Below, piece after piece: positions 29,635 through 37,582 of a DNA stretch of 64,000 bases (positions within the stretch are counted from its first letter, which is position 1; each line of letters begins with the position of its first letter). Under the pieces are notes generated by a model that saw nothing but the letters and a program-made list of their open reading frames with translations, ran no database searches and was not told the DNA's origin. The stretch covers positions 558,001 to 622,000 of the forward strand of contig CBDETS010000002.1 of the NCBI GenBank assembly GCA_965242975.1, in the 5' to 3' direction. Position numbers and translations under genes: made by a program. The stretch is from JAPPHA01 sp965242975. GTDB taxonomy: Bacteria > Pseudomonadota > Alphaproteobacteria > Rhodobacterales > Rhodobacteraceae.

Positions 29635-30219
29635 TCATACGGAAGGGGCTCTGATGATATTGGCGGTCAGATCGAGATAGCCGGCATTGTCGCGGCAGGC
29701 CCAGGTCACCAGTTCGCCGTCGGCGGGGCAGGGGTTGCGCAGCAGAGTGCGATGCCATTCCAGGTAGTCGGGATCGGTGGTGGTGGCGTTGAGCATGGCC
29801 GGCAGGTTGTTGCGGAATTCCGTCAGATCGAAGGAGCGGGGACCGGACCGAAACGCCGTTGCCTTCTTGTTGGCGTCGATGACGACGACCAGGAAGTCTC
29901 CGGTTTCGGCCAGGGTGGTGAGGATCGGGCGCATCACGGGGTTTGCGGGGTTGATCAGCACCGTGAAGCAGGCGAAACCGTGGAACCGGAACCCGAAATG
30001 GCACAGGACGGTGGGGGCCGTGCCCAGAAGCGCGTGGCCAAGGGCCATGCCTTTTCCGAGCACATGGCGGGGAATCTCCCGATCCGGTTTCAATGCCATG
30101 AGCCCGCGGCGCTGACCGCCGACCTCCGCCAGCCCCAAAGCGAAACAGGGTGCCTCGACCGCGTTGAAATCCTCCTGGAAGGCTTTGTTGAGGATCAGGT
30201 CGGGCAATGGCATCGGCAC
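29635..30219 (-). CDS. Conserved-looking protein of unknown function
   Basis: 194-aa soluble protein with no signal peptide or membrane segment. The fold looks mixed alpha/beta, with a hydrophobic core strand pattern (GDFLVVVIDANKKAT) and a conserved-looking C-terminal segment (LEWHRTLLRNPCPADGELVTWACRDNAGYLDL). The start is either GTG 30219 or ATG 30213, both behind an AGGAG/AAGAGG purine stretch. It is divergent from the cold-shock gene. I do not recognise the family. Confidence 0.65.
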   Translation of the reverse strand: MPMPLPDLILNKAFQEDFNAVEAPCFALGLAEVGGQRRGLMALKPDREIPRHVLGKGMALGHALLGTAPTVLCHFGFRFHGFACFTVLINPANPVMRPILTTLAETGDFLVVVIDANKKATAFRSGPRSFDLTEFRNNLPAMLNATTTDPDYLEWHRTLLRNPCPADGELVTWACRDNAGYLDLTANIIRAPSV

Positions 30220-30463
30220 CTCTTCTCCTGGGTTCGTTTGCGTCCACAGCCCGCGATAACAGGGACGACCCGTTGCGGTCCAGCCCGTCGCGCCTGTTTG
30301 CCGGAATTGCGGGCACCGGTTTCGTCATCGGGCCTCGAGGTCCTGAAGGCTGATGCCATAATCGGAAACCGGATTCTTGTCCCAAGCGCGATCCTGGCCT
30401 AAAGCGCGTCCGGCGATCCGGCCGGAAGACGCCGGGTCTGGCAGAATTCCAGGGAGAAAGCGC

Positions 30464-30669
30464 ATGCGCAGCGGCACCGTCAAATGGTTCAACACCGAGA
30501 AGGGTACGGGTTCATCTTACCGGATGATGGTGGACGCGATGTGTTCGTGCATATCACTGCGCTCGACCGCGCGGGGCTGGTGACGCTGGAAGAGAACCAG
30601 CGGGTCGAGTTCGATGTCGGACCCGCCCGCAACGGTCGTGACGCGGCTCAGGATTTGTCTCTGCTTTAA
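30464..30669 (+). pseudogene. Cold-shock protein gene with a one-base deletion
   Basis: The ATG at 30464 follows an AGGGAGAAA ribosome site and encodes MRSGTVKWFNTEKG, the exact N-terminus of a CspA-type OB-fold RNA chaperone. The next residues of the family (YGFI, then DVFVHITAL) occur one frame away, beginning at the tac at 30505. One base is missing at about 30504, where aag-gg-tac is read instead of aag-ggn-tac. With one base restored the product is about 68 aa and ends LSLL at 30669. Its stop overlaps the stop of the convergent FinO/ProQ gene. It may be a true pseudogene or a sequencing error in a G-run. Confidence 0.8.
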
Positions 30670-31253
30670 TCCGGAGCAGTGCGGGGCATTCCCGGCGAAC
30701 TGAATTCTCGTCGACCCGAAAGCCGTTTCGCATCAAGCCGTCTCACTCTCCATGTTCCCGGCCCGTTTGGTGCGGTTATCAAGGTCTGCCGTGCTCGTTC
30801 CAGCCGATCGCGGCAGGCCCTGAGGCGGTTTTCTCCCGACTGGCGGTCCGCATCGGTGAGAGGGTCGCCCGGCTCCATGTCCAGGGTGTAGCGGCGGTCG
30901 CCTGTGATCATGGCATGGGAGTACTGGCTGGACGTGCAATAGAGCTTCAGGGCGTGGTCCAGCGCCTGATGACGTGGGTGTTTGTGATTTTCCGGGACCC
31001 TGTAGCGCACGGCGAGGTCGCTGAATGTGGTGTGTGTCATCACCACAGCCACCGGCAGGCGGAACAGCGGAGGCACATCCTCGTCGGACCCGATCTGGCA
31101 GGCGATGCGCAAGACCTGCAGGATGGCTTCGTGCTGCTCGGGGGTGAAGCGCCGCTGCTCGAGGACCTCCTGGTCAGGCGCTTTATCCGGATCGTGATGG
31201 GCCGGGAAATTGAATGGAACGCGTGTCATGGGGCAGCCTGTATGCCCGGACAC
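30666..31253 (-). CDS. Single-domain ProQ/FinO-family RNA-binding protein
   Basis: 195-aa protein (GTG 31253; ATG 31229 gives 187 aa) with one ProQ/FinO domain: RRFTPEQHEAILQVL, PPLFRLPVAVVM, then CTSSQYSHAM and YTLDMEP, the same signatures as both domains of the protein at 27277-28287. The C-terminal tail is basic, as is common for RNA-binding tails. No strong ribosome site is seen before either start. It is convergent with the broken cold-shock gene, and the stop codons overlap. Having two FinO/ProQ genes within 4 kb suggests a local RNA-regulation module. The target is unknown. Confidence 0.75.
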   Translation of the reverse strand: MSGHTGCPMTRVPFNFPAHHDPDKAPDQEVLEQRRFTPEQHEAILQVLRIACQIGSDEDVPPLFRLPVAVVMTHTTFSDLAVRYRVPENHKHPRHQALDHALKLYCTSSQYSHAMITGDRRYTLDMEPGDPLTDADRQSGENRLRACRDRLERARQTLITAPNGPGTWRVRRLDAKRLSGRREFSSPGMPRTAPD

Positions 31254-31497
31254 GGGGGATGTGAAACCCTGCTGATCGAGGACGTCGCGTCAAGCCGTTG
31301 TCAGCCGTGCCCCGCGGTTTGATGCTCCGGGTGCCCGTGGCCTGGGCATACGAAAGCAGAGATCCCCCGCGCCCGCGCAATCCGTTCAGGAAATTGGCCC
31401 CTGCTGTTAACCCGGCCCGCGCGCGGCGCGGGTGCGGAGCCTGTGGTGAAGCGATGACCAGTTGGCCGCCGTCCGGGTTTGGCAGGTGCCCGTTAAC

Positions 31498-31661
31498 TGT
31501 TGTGACCTGCAATCATAACTGGCTCGGCCTGCAATCATCGCGATTTTCGGCCCGAATTAGCTGCGTCTATCTGTGGGGTAAAACCCGAATTATTTGCGAA
31601 TGAACCGGGATTATTTGCAACCAGCCTGCAATCATCCGCTCCGACCCGGATTATTTGCGAA
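31498..31661 (+). repeat. Transposon terminal inverted repeat, left copy
   Basis: 164 bp. It contains at least six short related sites: three of the type cctgcaatcat and three of the type attatttgc. Read on opposite strands these are variants of one motif (atgattgcagg and attatttgcga). They are likely transposase-binding sites, as in Tn7/Mu-type ends. Confidence 0.9.
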
Positions 31662-31676
31662 TAGGCTTGGAGTCAG

Positions 31677-32405
31677 TCAAATACCCAAGCAACACTTTTT
31701 GTATTTCTTTCCTGAGCCACATGGACAAGGCTCGTTTCTGCCAACTTTCGAGCCTCTGTCCGCGACTATCCCGCGCAGTTTATTGTATCGTTCCCTTTCC
31801 TCTTCGAACTCGTCGTAGATTTTCTTGACACCAATCGTGGCGAAAGCGCTCAATTCACGTCTGGCTTCGTTAGGCAGAGGTTTGTCGAATGGTCTCATTT
31901 CAGGGTCGGGATCGTGTTCGCTGGCGAGCACAAAGATTGGAAAGAGATAGCTGTCTTCGGCTTCGTCCGGGTCCAGATCAAAAAAATGGTCCCAGTCTTC
32001 GGGGCGCAAGCGCGTTCCCGAAAGAAAGCCCTTGGCCCAGTCTTCTGCGAATATTTCTTCACGGTCATCTTCAAAAATAGCCGGAAAATAGAACACGGGT
32101 TCTCCACGCTCCATCTTCCCAAAATCCCTGATCCCCTTGAGGACGAAATTATAATGTCTTGAAACCAGTTCGAGGAACTGATTGGCTTCTTCAATATCTC
32201 GGAATTTCAGGTCGTCAGCTTCGGTTTCGCCCTGCTGCAGGATTGGCAGATATTCGCCCGGCATGATCATGTCGGGTGAGCAGACAATGGCTGCCAGAAA
32301 CCCGTCGAGGGCGGAAAATGACGGAACTTCTCCACCCTTTACGCGCTGTAGAAAGCGGTCCAGATCATCTTGTTCAGCATCACTCAACGGTTTGTTGAAT
32401 TTCAT
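31677..32405 (-). CDS. YecA/UPF0149-like protein with SEC-C zinc motif, transposon-borne
   Basis: 242-aa protein. The N-terminal half matches the YecA/UPF0149 pattern (DDLDRFLQ, then SALDGFLAAIVCSPDMIMPGEYLP). The C-terminus is a SEC-C metal-binding motif with C227, C229, C238 and C239 (NEPCPCGSGKKYKKCC). SEC-C domains bind Zn2+ and often mediate contact with SecA/ribosomes or other partners. Its ATG overlaps the stop of the upstream ATPase (ATGA at 32405-32402), and its own stop is 16 bases inside the terminal repeat border. It is therefore translated as the last gene of the transposition operon, in the position where TniQ is found in Tn5053-like elements. A role as an accessory transposition factor is inference. 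Confidence 0.8.
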   Translation of the reverse strand: MKFNKPLSDAEQDDLDRFLQRVKGGEVPSFSALDGFLAAIVCSPDMIMPGEYLPILQQGETEADDLKFRDIEEANQFLELVSRHYNFVLKGIRDFGKMERGEPVFYFPAIFEDDREEIFAEDWAKGFLSGTRLRPEDWDHFFDLDPDEAEDSYLFPIFVLASEHDPDPEMRPFDKPLPNEARRELSAFATIGVKKIYDEFEEERERYNKLRGIVADRGSKVGRNEPCPCGSGKKYKKCCLGI

Positions 32406-33382
32406 ATTGGCAATCCCGCTCTGCGCATAAGTGTAGAAAGTTCGTCTGTCCTGTCGGTGTCCAGTTGCCCTTTGAGAAAACGGCGAATTTCGGGCAGGCG
32501 GGCATCGGTGAGGTCGGCCAGGGCCTTGGGAGTGTAGCCCATCCTGGCCAGTTCGGCATCAAGATCGTCAAATCCGACCGAGATGGTTTCAACCACGATG
32601 TCGCGGGTGACCTGACTTGCGCCCATCCGGTACGCATCGGTGAACGCCCGGTTCAGATGTTCGGCGAACTGCAGCGGCGTGGACAACCGCTCCGCCAGAA
32701 ACTCCTGTGCGGCGTCTTCAAGGATATCGGACGGTTTGACGCCCTCTTCAAGGCATTGCCCCAGCAGCCAGTCCAGAAACGCGCGGCATTCATCCCCGAT
32801 GCTGCTGAACTCGAACTTCGTCGTCCGATGCCCGATTTCTTCCATGGTGGCGCGGCGAAGGTCGTTTTTCAGACGGGGATGGCCGACAAGGATCACGGAC
32901 AGAGTACCTCCTCCGGCGCTGATGACTTCCATCAGCCGTTTCAAACCATTCAATGTGCTGCTGTGAAGGTCGTGCGCTTCGTCGATAAAGAGGGCAATCG
33001 GTTTCTTTGCTTTGCGCACGGCCTCCTGAAGCAAGCGCTCTCGTCGTTCGGGCCGGGTCGGAACTTTCATATCCGGATCCCCAGAGATATCGAGAAAGAG
33101 GGCGGTAATCAGAGCAGACAACGCCACGCGGGGCTTGTCCACCGAAAGACTGCGGGCAACGATAACTTTCTTCTTTCTTGCCGCTGTGAGTTGATCCTGA
33201 AGATGGCTGATCATCAGGGTCTTGCCTACACCGACCGGGCCGGAAATGGCGATCAGGTTTCCAGCCATGATGGCAGCCGTCACATCTTCACGGAACTGGG
33301 CCAGACGTTCGGTTTCGTAATATCCGGCCTGGCTCCAGGGTCTTTCAATGCGGAAGTGCTTCATGACCTGACGGTTGAGCAT
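32402..33382 (-). CDS. AAA ATPase, ExeA/TniB-like transposition protein
   Basis: 326-aa AAA+ ATPase. Walker A is GPVGVGKT (residues 48-55) and Walker B LFIDEAHD (131-138), followed by a sensor region (LSVILVGHPRLKNDL). The C-terminal 120 residues are helical. In related elements this subunit (TniB/TnsC/ExeA-like) selects the target and activates the transposase. ATG 33382 has AAGGG 7 bases upstream and lies 16 bases after the transposase stop; ATG 33364 is an alternative start. Its stop overlaps the SEC-C gene start, so the two proteins are probably made in a fixed ratio. Confidence 0.85.
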   Translation of the reverse strand: MLNRQVMKHFRIERPWSQAGYYETERLAQFREDVTAAIMAGNLIAISGPVGVGKTLMISHLQDQLTAARKKKVIVARSLSVDKPRVALSALITALFLDISGDPDMKVPTRPERRERLLQEAVRKAKKPIALFIDEAHDLHSSTLNGLKRLMEVISAGGGTLSVILVGHPRLKNDLRRATMEEIGHRTTKFEFSSIGDECRAFLDWLLGQCLEEGVKPSDILEDAAQEFLAERLSTPLQFAEHLNRAFTDAYRMGASQVTRDIVVETISVGFDDLDAELARMGYTPKALADLTDARLPEIRRFLKGQLDTDRTDELSTLMRRAGLPI

Positions 33383-33398
33383 ATGACAACCCTTTCGA

Positions 33399-35036
33399 TT
33401 ATTGCTGTTTCCCGCGCCGAAAGCGGTGTTTGATTGCGGCTTCGATCTCGGTCCTGTTCAATGTCCGGCCAAGCAATTCCCCAATGAAGGTGCGGTCCTC
33501 TTGCGACACCTCTGCCAATGGCCGGTCCAGCAGATAGGAAATCGCTCTGCGCGCACTCAACTCGCTCTCGTAAGCGATCTGTCCCCATGGGTCGGGATCG
33601 CTGAATTTGACCTTCGGCAATGGTAGAATTTCAGCCTGATCCGCCTTCAAATCCAACCCGGAGACAGCAGCACGCGGCAAGCTGATCTGCTCCGCCAGTT
33701 TGGCCACCGCTTCAGCACGCTTTTCGCGAGGCGAAGCTTTGCGCTTGCGATACCGGTGCAACGGAATTGGGCCACCGCAGGGGCGATAAGGACCAAAACG
33801 CTTGTCCGCCCACTCCACGAACAACTCGTGATCAAACAGACCCCACCACAGCAGAACCTCTTCGCCAGCCAGCTCGCCATCGACTTCATAAAATGTCCCA
33901 TCAATCGACACACGCGCATCGGCGGCCACTTTGCGACGCTCTGGTTCACGCGCAAACGCGCAGAAACGCTCCCACGAACACATCTCGCGAAAACCCGTCT
34001 CTGGAAGGTTGGCAACCCAGTCTTCGATCCTGCTATGCGGTTCTCGCCTGTGGGGTTTGTCGTTGTATTTGTTGATGAAGTTTCTCAGCCAGAGATTGGC
34101 TTCCGCCTCGGTTTCCGGCACGTGGAAATGATAAAGCGTCTCATGGGCTTCCTTGACGCTTCGGAAGGGGCGTTCCACCTTGCCCTTTGATCGTGCCGTG
34201 ACACGGTTCCCATCCGATCCGGCGGGCATATGCGTCTTCCACTCAACCCCAAGCCGTTCCATCACGGTCTGGAACACCAGGCTTTTTGCGACGGGGCCGT
34301 TGTCTAGATAGATCATCTCGGGGATACCCTGGAACTCGGTATCCTCTTTGGGGGCCATGGCGTTGAACAGGAAGCGCAACGCACTCTCTGCATCCTCGCC
34401 ATAGACACAGCGGTATTCCTGATAGGATGTACCGGATCGATCATCCACCACGCTGTACAGATTCAGTGTGGGTTGGCCACGCTTCGGATCCACCCAAACC
34501 GGCTGCGCAATATGCTTCAAATCCGATGGGCTGATATCGAATTGCCAGCAGGCGTTGGAAGAGCGCGCTTCAAACCGGGCGGCCGGCGCAGCGCGCGTCA
34601 TGCGGGGTTGATCAAACCCCCAATTCCGCAACCATTGGTTCACAGTCGAACGTTTCAACAGGCCTTTCGGAGGCTGCACATAACCGGTCGGTGTCTGGAC
34701 GCCGTGATCTTCCATAATCTCAATAGCCCGATTGGTTGAAAGATGTCGCCCCTTCCTGTTACTCGTGCGTATCTTCAGGGCAGCGATGATCTCACAATAA
34801 TGCACCAGATCCCGTTCCGGAATGCCGCGCGGTTTCCCCCGATCAGCCCGCCTCAGCCCTTTTGGCTGGTGCAGGGATTTCAGCGCACGATACACTGTAG
34901 AGGAACTGACACCGAACAATGCTGCGATGCGGCCAACTTCCTCCCGTCGCGCAGCCGAACGGGACGGCAATCCAGCCAGCCGGGCTCTCAGCGCAAGCAA
35001 CGTCTCGGCCGGAATGCGGAGACCTTTATTTGCCAT
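33399..35036 (-). CDS. DDE transposase (rve integrase fold, IS481/TniA-like)
   Basis: Transposase of 545 aa from ATG 35036 (MANKGLRIP). The frame runs to 35060, but the extra eight codons are unlikely to be used. N-terminal helix-turn-helix regions (GRIAALFGVSSSTVYRAL and a second at RSTVNQWLRNWGF) precede an RNase-H-like core with the catalytic acids at WQFDIS (D167), YLDNGP (D245) and KVERPF (E288), numbered from ATG 35036. A beta-rich C-terminal region resembling Mu-transposase C domains follows, then a basic tail (HRFRRGKQQ). It overlaps the end of the resolvase gene by about 11 bases. It probably cuts and joins the 164-bp ends with the ATPase encoded next. Confidence 0.88.
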   Translation of the reverse strand: MANKGLRIPAETLLALRARLAGLPSRSAARREEVGRIAALFGVSSSTVYRALKSLHQPKGLRRADRGKPRGIPERDLVHYCEIIAALKIRTSNRKGRHLSTNRAIEIMEDHGVQTPTGYVQPPKGLLKRSTVNQWLRNWGFDQPRMTRAAPAARFEARSSNACWQFDISPSDLKHIAQPVWVDPKRGQPTLNLYSVVDDRSGTSYQEYRCVYGEDAESALRFLFNAMAPKEDTEFQGIPEMIYLDNGPVAKSLVFQTVMERLGVEWKTHMPAGSDGNRVTARSKGKVERPFRSVKEAHETLYHFHVPETEAEANLWLRNFINKYNDKPHRREPHSRIEDWVANLPETGFREMCSWERFCAFAREPERRKVAADARVSIDGTFYEVDGELAGEEVLLWWGLFDHELFVEWADKRFGPYRPCGGPIPLHRYRKRKASPREKRAEAVAKLAEQISLPRAAVSGLDLKADQAEILPLPKVKFSDPDPWGQIAYESELSARRAISYLLDRPLAEVSQEDRTFIGELLGRTLNRTEIEAAIKHRFRRGKQQ

Positions 35037-35589
35037 CAGAAAACTCGTCGACATAGGCATAGAGCGTCGCCCGTGAAATGCCCATCAGGTTGCAAATCTC
35101 CGGTATGGTATGTTTGCGCGCATTATAAAGCTCAACGGCATGGGCGCGCCTCTTGTAATCCAGAACTTTCTTGCGGCCGCCTTTGCGACCGCGGGCTCGC
35201 GCGGCCTTCAAACCCGCTTGGGTACGCTCTCGGATCAAATCGCGCTCGAACTCGGCCAGAGCTCCGAACAGATTGAATATCAATTGACCGCTGCTCGACG
35301 TGGTGTCGATGGATTCATGCAGACTCTTCAAGCCAACACCCATCTCTTTCAACTCTTCCGCGCGCGCTATCAAATCCTTCAATGACCGGCCCAACCGGTC
35401 CAACCGCCATATGACCAGCGTGTCCCCATCACGTAATTGCTCAAGAGCTTTATCAAGGCCAGGGCGCGTCGCCTTGGCACCGCTTACCTTGTCATCAAAA
35501 ATCCGTTCGCATCCTGCCGCCCGAAGAGCGTCATGCTGCGATGCAAGACTCTGATCCTCTGTAGATACACGTGCGTAACCGATTTGCAT
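35026..35589 (-). CDS. Serine recombinase (resolvase)
   Basis: 187-aa small serine recombinase of the Tn3/Tn5053 resolvase/invertase type. The catalytic serine is in YARVSTEDQ (S9). The Arg-rich active-site segment is VIWRLDRLGRSLKDL, with GALAEFERDLIRERT following. The C-terminal DNA-binding helix-turn-helix is TIPEICNLMGISRATLYAYV. It is the first gene of the transposon operon. Its product would resolve cointegrates formed by replicative transposition, which implies a res site between it and the right end. Confidence 0.92.
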   Translation of the reverse strand: MQIGYARVSTEDQSLASQHDALRAAGCERIFDDKVSGAKATRPGLDKALEQLRDGDTLVIWRLDRLGRSLKDLIARAEELKEMGVGLKSLHESIDTTSSSGQLIFNLFGALAEFERDLIRERTQAGLKAARARGRKGGRKKVLDYKRRAHAVELYNARKHTIPEICNLMGISRATLYAYVDEFSDGK

Positions 35590-35737
35590 TGAACCCCATC
35601 TAAAAACTCAACTTCGATACCAAAAGGCATACGGTGAATTCCAGACGGGGTAAACAGGTAAAATTATGCCGCAAAATCAATAGACCAAACAGAGATCAAG
35701 AGCCGTTTGCCAAACGCTCCTTTGCTGAACGCGCTTG

Positions 35738-35901
35738 TTCGCAAATAATCCGGGTCGGAGCGGATGATTGCAGGCTGGTTGCAAATAATCCCGGTTCATT
35801 CGCAAATAATTCGGGTTTTACCCCACGGATAGACGCAGCTAATTCGGGCCGAAAATCGCGATGATTGCAGGCCGAGCCAGTTATGATTGCAGGTCACAAC
35901 A
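35738..35901 (-). repeat. Transposon terminal inverted repeat, right copy
   Basis: Reverse complement of 31498-31661 with one mismatch. The 148 bases between this repeat and the resolvase start (35590-35737) are AT-richer and are the expected place for the resolvase promoter and resolution site. No clear dyad was identified there by eye. Confidence 0.9.
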
Positions 35902-36502
35902 GTTAACCGCGCCGCCGCTGAAGCAGCGGCGCGGGGCCGGGACTCGATCCGCTGACGCGCGACTGTCGCAGCGGGCCACGCAGGGTCAAACCTCTTTATT
36001 GAAACGGAGCCGCGCGGAGGCGCGGCGCTCGATGCTGGCCCGCCGCCCTGCTGGCGCAGGCCGGGCGGGCGGAGCCTGTGGCGCGGCGACACCTGATTGG
36101 CTGGTGTCAGGCTTTCCGGCTGCTGCCCGGGTTTCGGGGATTTCGTGTGGGTCCTGTCGCGCGTGGCGTAGGGCCATTCTGACAGGCGGCCGTTCGGCTC
36201 CCAAGGATCGGACAATCCGCGTGTTGCGTCTCGTGGGGCAGGGGGTGCCCCGATCCGGCGGCCCGCTTGGGGACAAAGTCGGTGCGCGCCGACCCGTTCA
36301 GGGATCGGGCGCGCCCCGGCTTTCCCCCGGCGCGACACGCCTTTCGTTTGCGCCTGTGGCGAGGTTTGCGCGTCTGATGCGGATTGTCCGCCCGGCTGCG
36401 CCGGCGCTGCGCGTCCTTGTCGCCGCCCGACCGCCTGTCGCCATGGCCCTACGCTTCCCGGTGGCCGGGAGGCGCAACCCACGGGACAAGGAGGCCCCAC
36501 CC
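35902..36502. other. GC-rich intergenic region, no gene recognised
   Basis: 600 bases between the transposon and the next ribosome site. A long open frame (from 35861) reads through here and into the gene at 36503, but its composition (Arg/Ala/Pro/Gly-rich) and lack of a start signal speak against coding. A phrase near 36,070 (gcggagcctgtgg) also occurs in the left flank of the transposon near 31,435. Confidence 0.5.
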
Positions 36503-36808
36503 ATGAATAACGGCACCAACACCCGCACGAAGCCATCCGGCACCTTTCTAATCCACCTGTTCGGCGCTGGCCTTGAGGCCACACGCTTTGAGGTGGAGCG
36601 GTTCAAATCCATGAGCGCAACAGGCGAAATTCGCCCCATGACGCAAGGCGCAAAGCCCGAGACTGCCACCCGCGCCGCGGTTCAGAAGATGCGCCCCGCG
36701 CGGAATGAGATCATCATTTGCACCGCCCGCGATGATCGCCGGAGCGGCTGCCAGCTCTGGGGCAGCATCGCAAGCGGGTTGTTCTATGCCCATGGCCGCA
36801 AGATGTAA
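36503..36808 (+). CDS. Small protein of unknown function
   Basis: 101-aa protein starting at ATG 36503, preceded by a strong AAGGAGG ribosome site at 36488-36494. It is basic, with no signal peptide or membrane segment. The visible core is FLIHLFGAGLEATRFEVERF, then EIIICTARDDR, and the end is FYAHGRKM. It is the first of a run of small plasmid-type genes leading to the relaxase. I do not recognise a family. Confidence 0.65.
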   Translation: MNNGTNTRTKPSGTFLIHLFGAGLEATRFEVERFKSMSATGEIRPMTQGAKPETATRAAVQKMRPARNEIIICTARDDRRSGCQLWGSIASGLFYAHGRKM

Positions 36809-36886
36809 GCGCGCGTGTGCGTTCCTTTACCCGGCGGTTTGCGCCGCCGGGGTTTCCCCGTTCCCCGAAAGAGAAAGGCCCCGTCC

Positions 36887-37582
36887 ATGAATTACAGCCC
36901 GTTGGTCCGCGACGAGAGAGCCGCAGCCGGTCTATGCACTGACTGTGGCGAATGCCCCCCGGCTCCCAATCGCAAGATGTGCCCGGCGTGCCTCAAGGTG
37001 CATCGTGACAAGTGGCGCAAGCGCAGCGCCGCGCGCAAGGCAAAGGGCCTTTGCGTGCGCTGTGGCAAGCAGCCCGCGCGGCCCAAGCGCAACGACTGCG
37101 CCGATTGTGCCGCGAACACAAGCGCGCGCTATGATCACGCGAAGGGCCGCGCGCTTGCGGCCAAACGCTACCGGGCGCGGATTGCCGCCGGGTTGTGCAC
37201 CAAATGCGGCAAGGTGGAGCCAAGGCCCGATCAACGCCTCTGCGCGACTTGTGCGGCCAAGGCTTACCGGTATGAGACGAACCACAAGGCCGCGCGCCGC
37301 GCAAAAGGTCAATGCACCGGTTGCGGAAGCCCTGCGCAAGCCGGATATGTCACCTGCCAGAGATGCCGCGCGAAGCAGCGCCATTATGAGGCCAAACACC
37401 AAGCGGTTCCGATCTGGCAACCGGGTTTCACCGTCTATGTGCTCGCAAGCGGCGAGTGTCTGGGCACCTATGACAGCCGCGAGGATGTCGCGCTTTGCCT
37501 TGCCTTTGCCAAGCTGGACCGCGACGCCGTTGAGATCGTCACCGACGCGCCCGCAATCTTTGGCATGGTGGGCTGGTCCTGA
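36887..37582 (+). CDS. Protein with four tandem CxxC zinc-binding modules
   Basis: 231-aa protein from ATG 36887 (AAAGG purine stretch 9 bases upstream). The first 165 residues contain four modules, each made of two CxxC pairs: CTDC/CPAC, CVRC/CADC, CTKC/CATC and CTGC/CQRC. Each is followed by a basic linker rich in Arg, Lys and Tyr (for example HRDKWRKRSAARKAKG). The C-terminal 60 residues form a different domain (FTVYVLASGECLGTYDSREDVALCLAFAKLD). The array of zinc knuckles suggests DNA or RNA binding. It lies downstream of the 101-aa gene with a 78-base gap. Exact function unknown. Confidence 0.7.
   Translation: MNYSPLVRDERAAAGLCTDCGECPPAPNRKMCPACLKVHRDKWRKRSAARKAKGLCVRCGKQPARPKRNDCADCAANTSARYDHAKGRALAAKRYRARIAAGLCTKCGKVEPRPDQRLCATCAAKAYRYETNHKAARRAKGQCTGCGSPAQAGYVTCQRCRAKQRHYEAKHQAVPIWQPGFTVYVLASGECLGTYDSREDVALCLAFAKLDRDAVEIVTDAPAIFGMVGWS

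Larger units (their letters stand above)
31498..35901 (-). mobile_element. Complete DDE transposon with 164-bp inverted repeats
   Basis: A 4,404-bp element with TGT at one end and ACA at the other. Terminal inverted repeats of 164 bp differ at a single position (31572 versus 35827). On the minus strand it encodes, in order, a serine resolvase, a DDE transposase, an ExeA/TniB-like AAA ATPase and a YecA/SEC-C protein. Both outer borders carry GTTAAC (31492-31497 and 35902-35907). This may be a 6-bp target duplication or, because GTTAAC is palindromic, an extension of the ends. The gene set resembles Tn5053/Tn552-like elements but lacks TniQ. Near-identical ends indicate recent activity. Confidence 0.88.

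Noticed and set aside
32465..33433. 322-codon plus-strand frame opposite the transposon ATPase
   Set aside because: Antisense to an ATPase with intact Walker motifs.
35861..36502. N-terminal extension of the 101-aa gene into the transposon end
   Set aside because: It starts inside the terminal repeat, has low-complexity GC-driven composition, and a strong AAGGAGG site marks ATG 36503.
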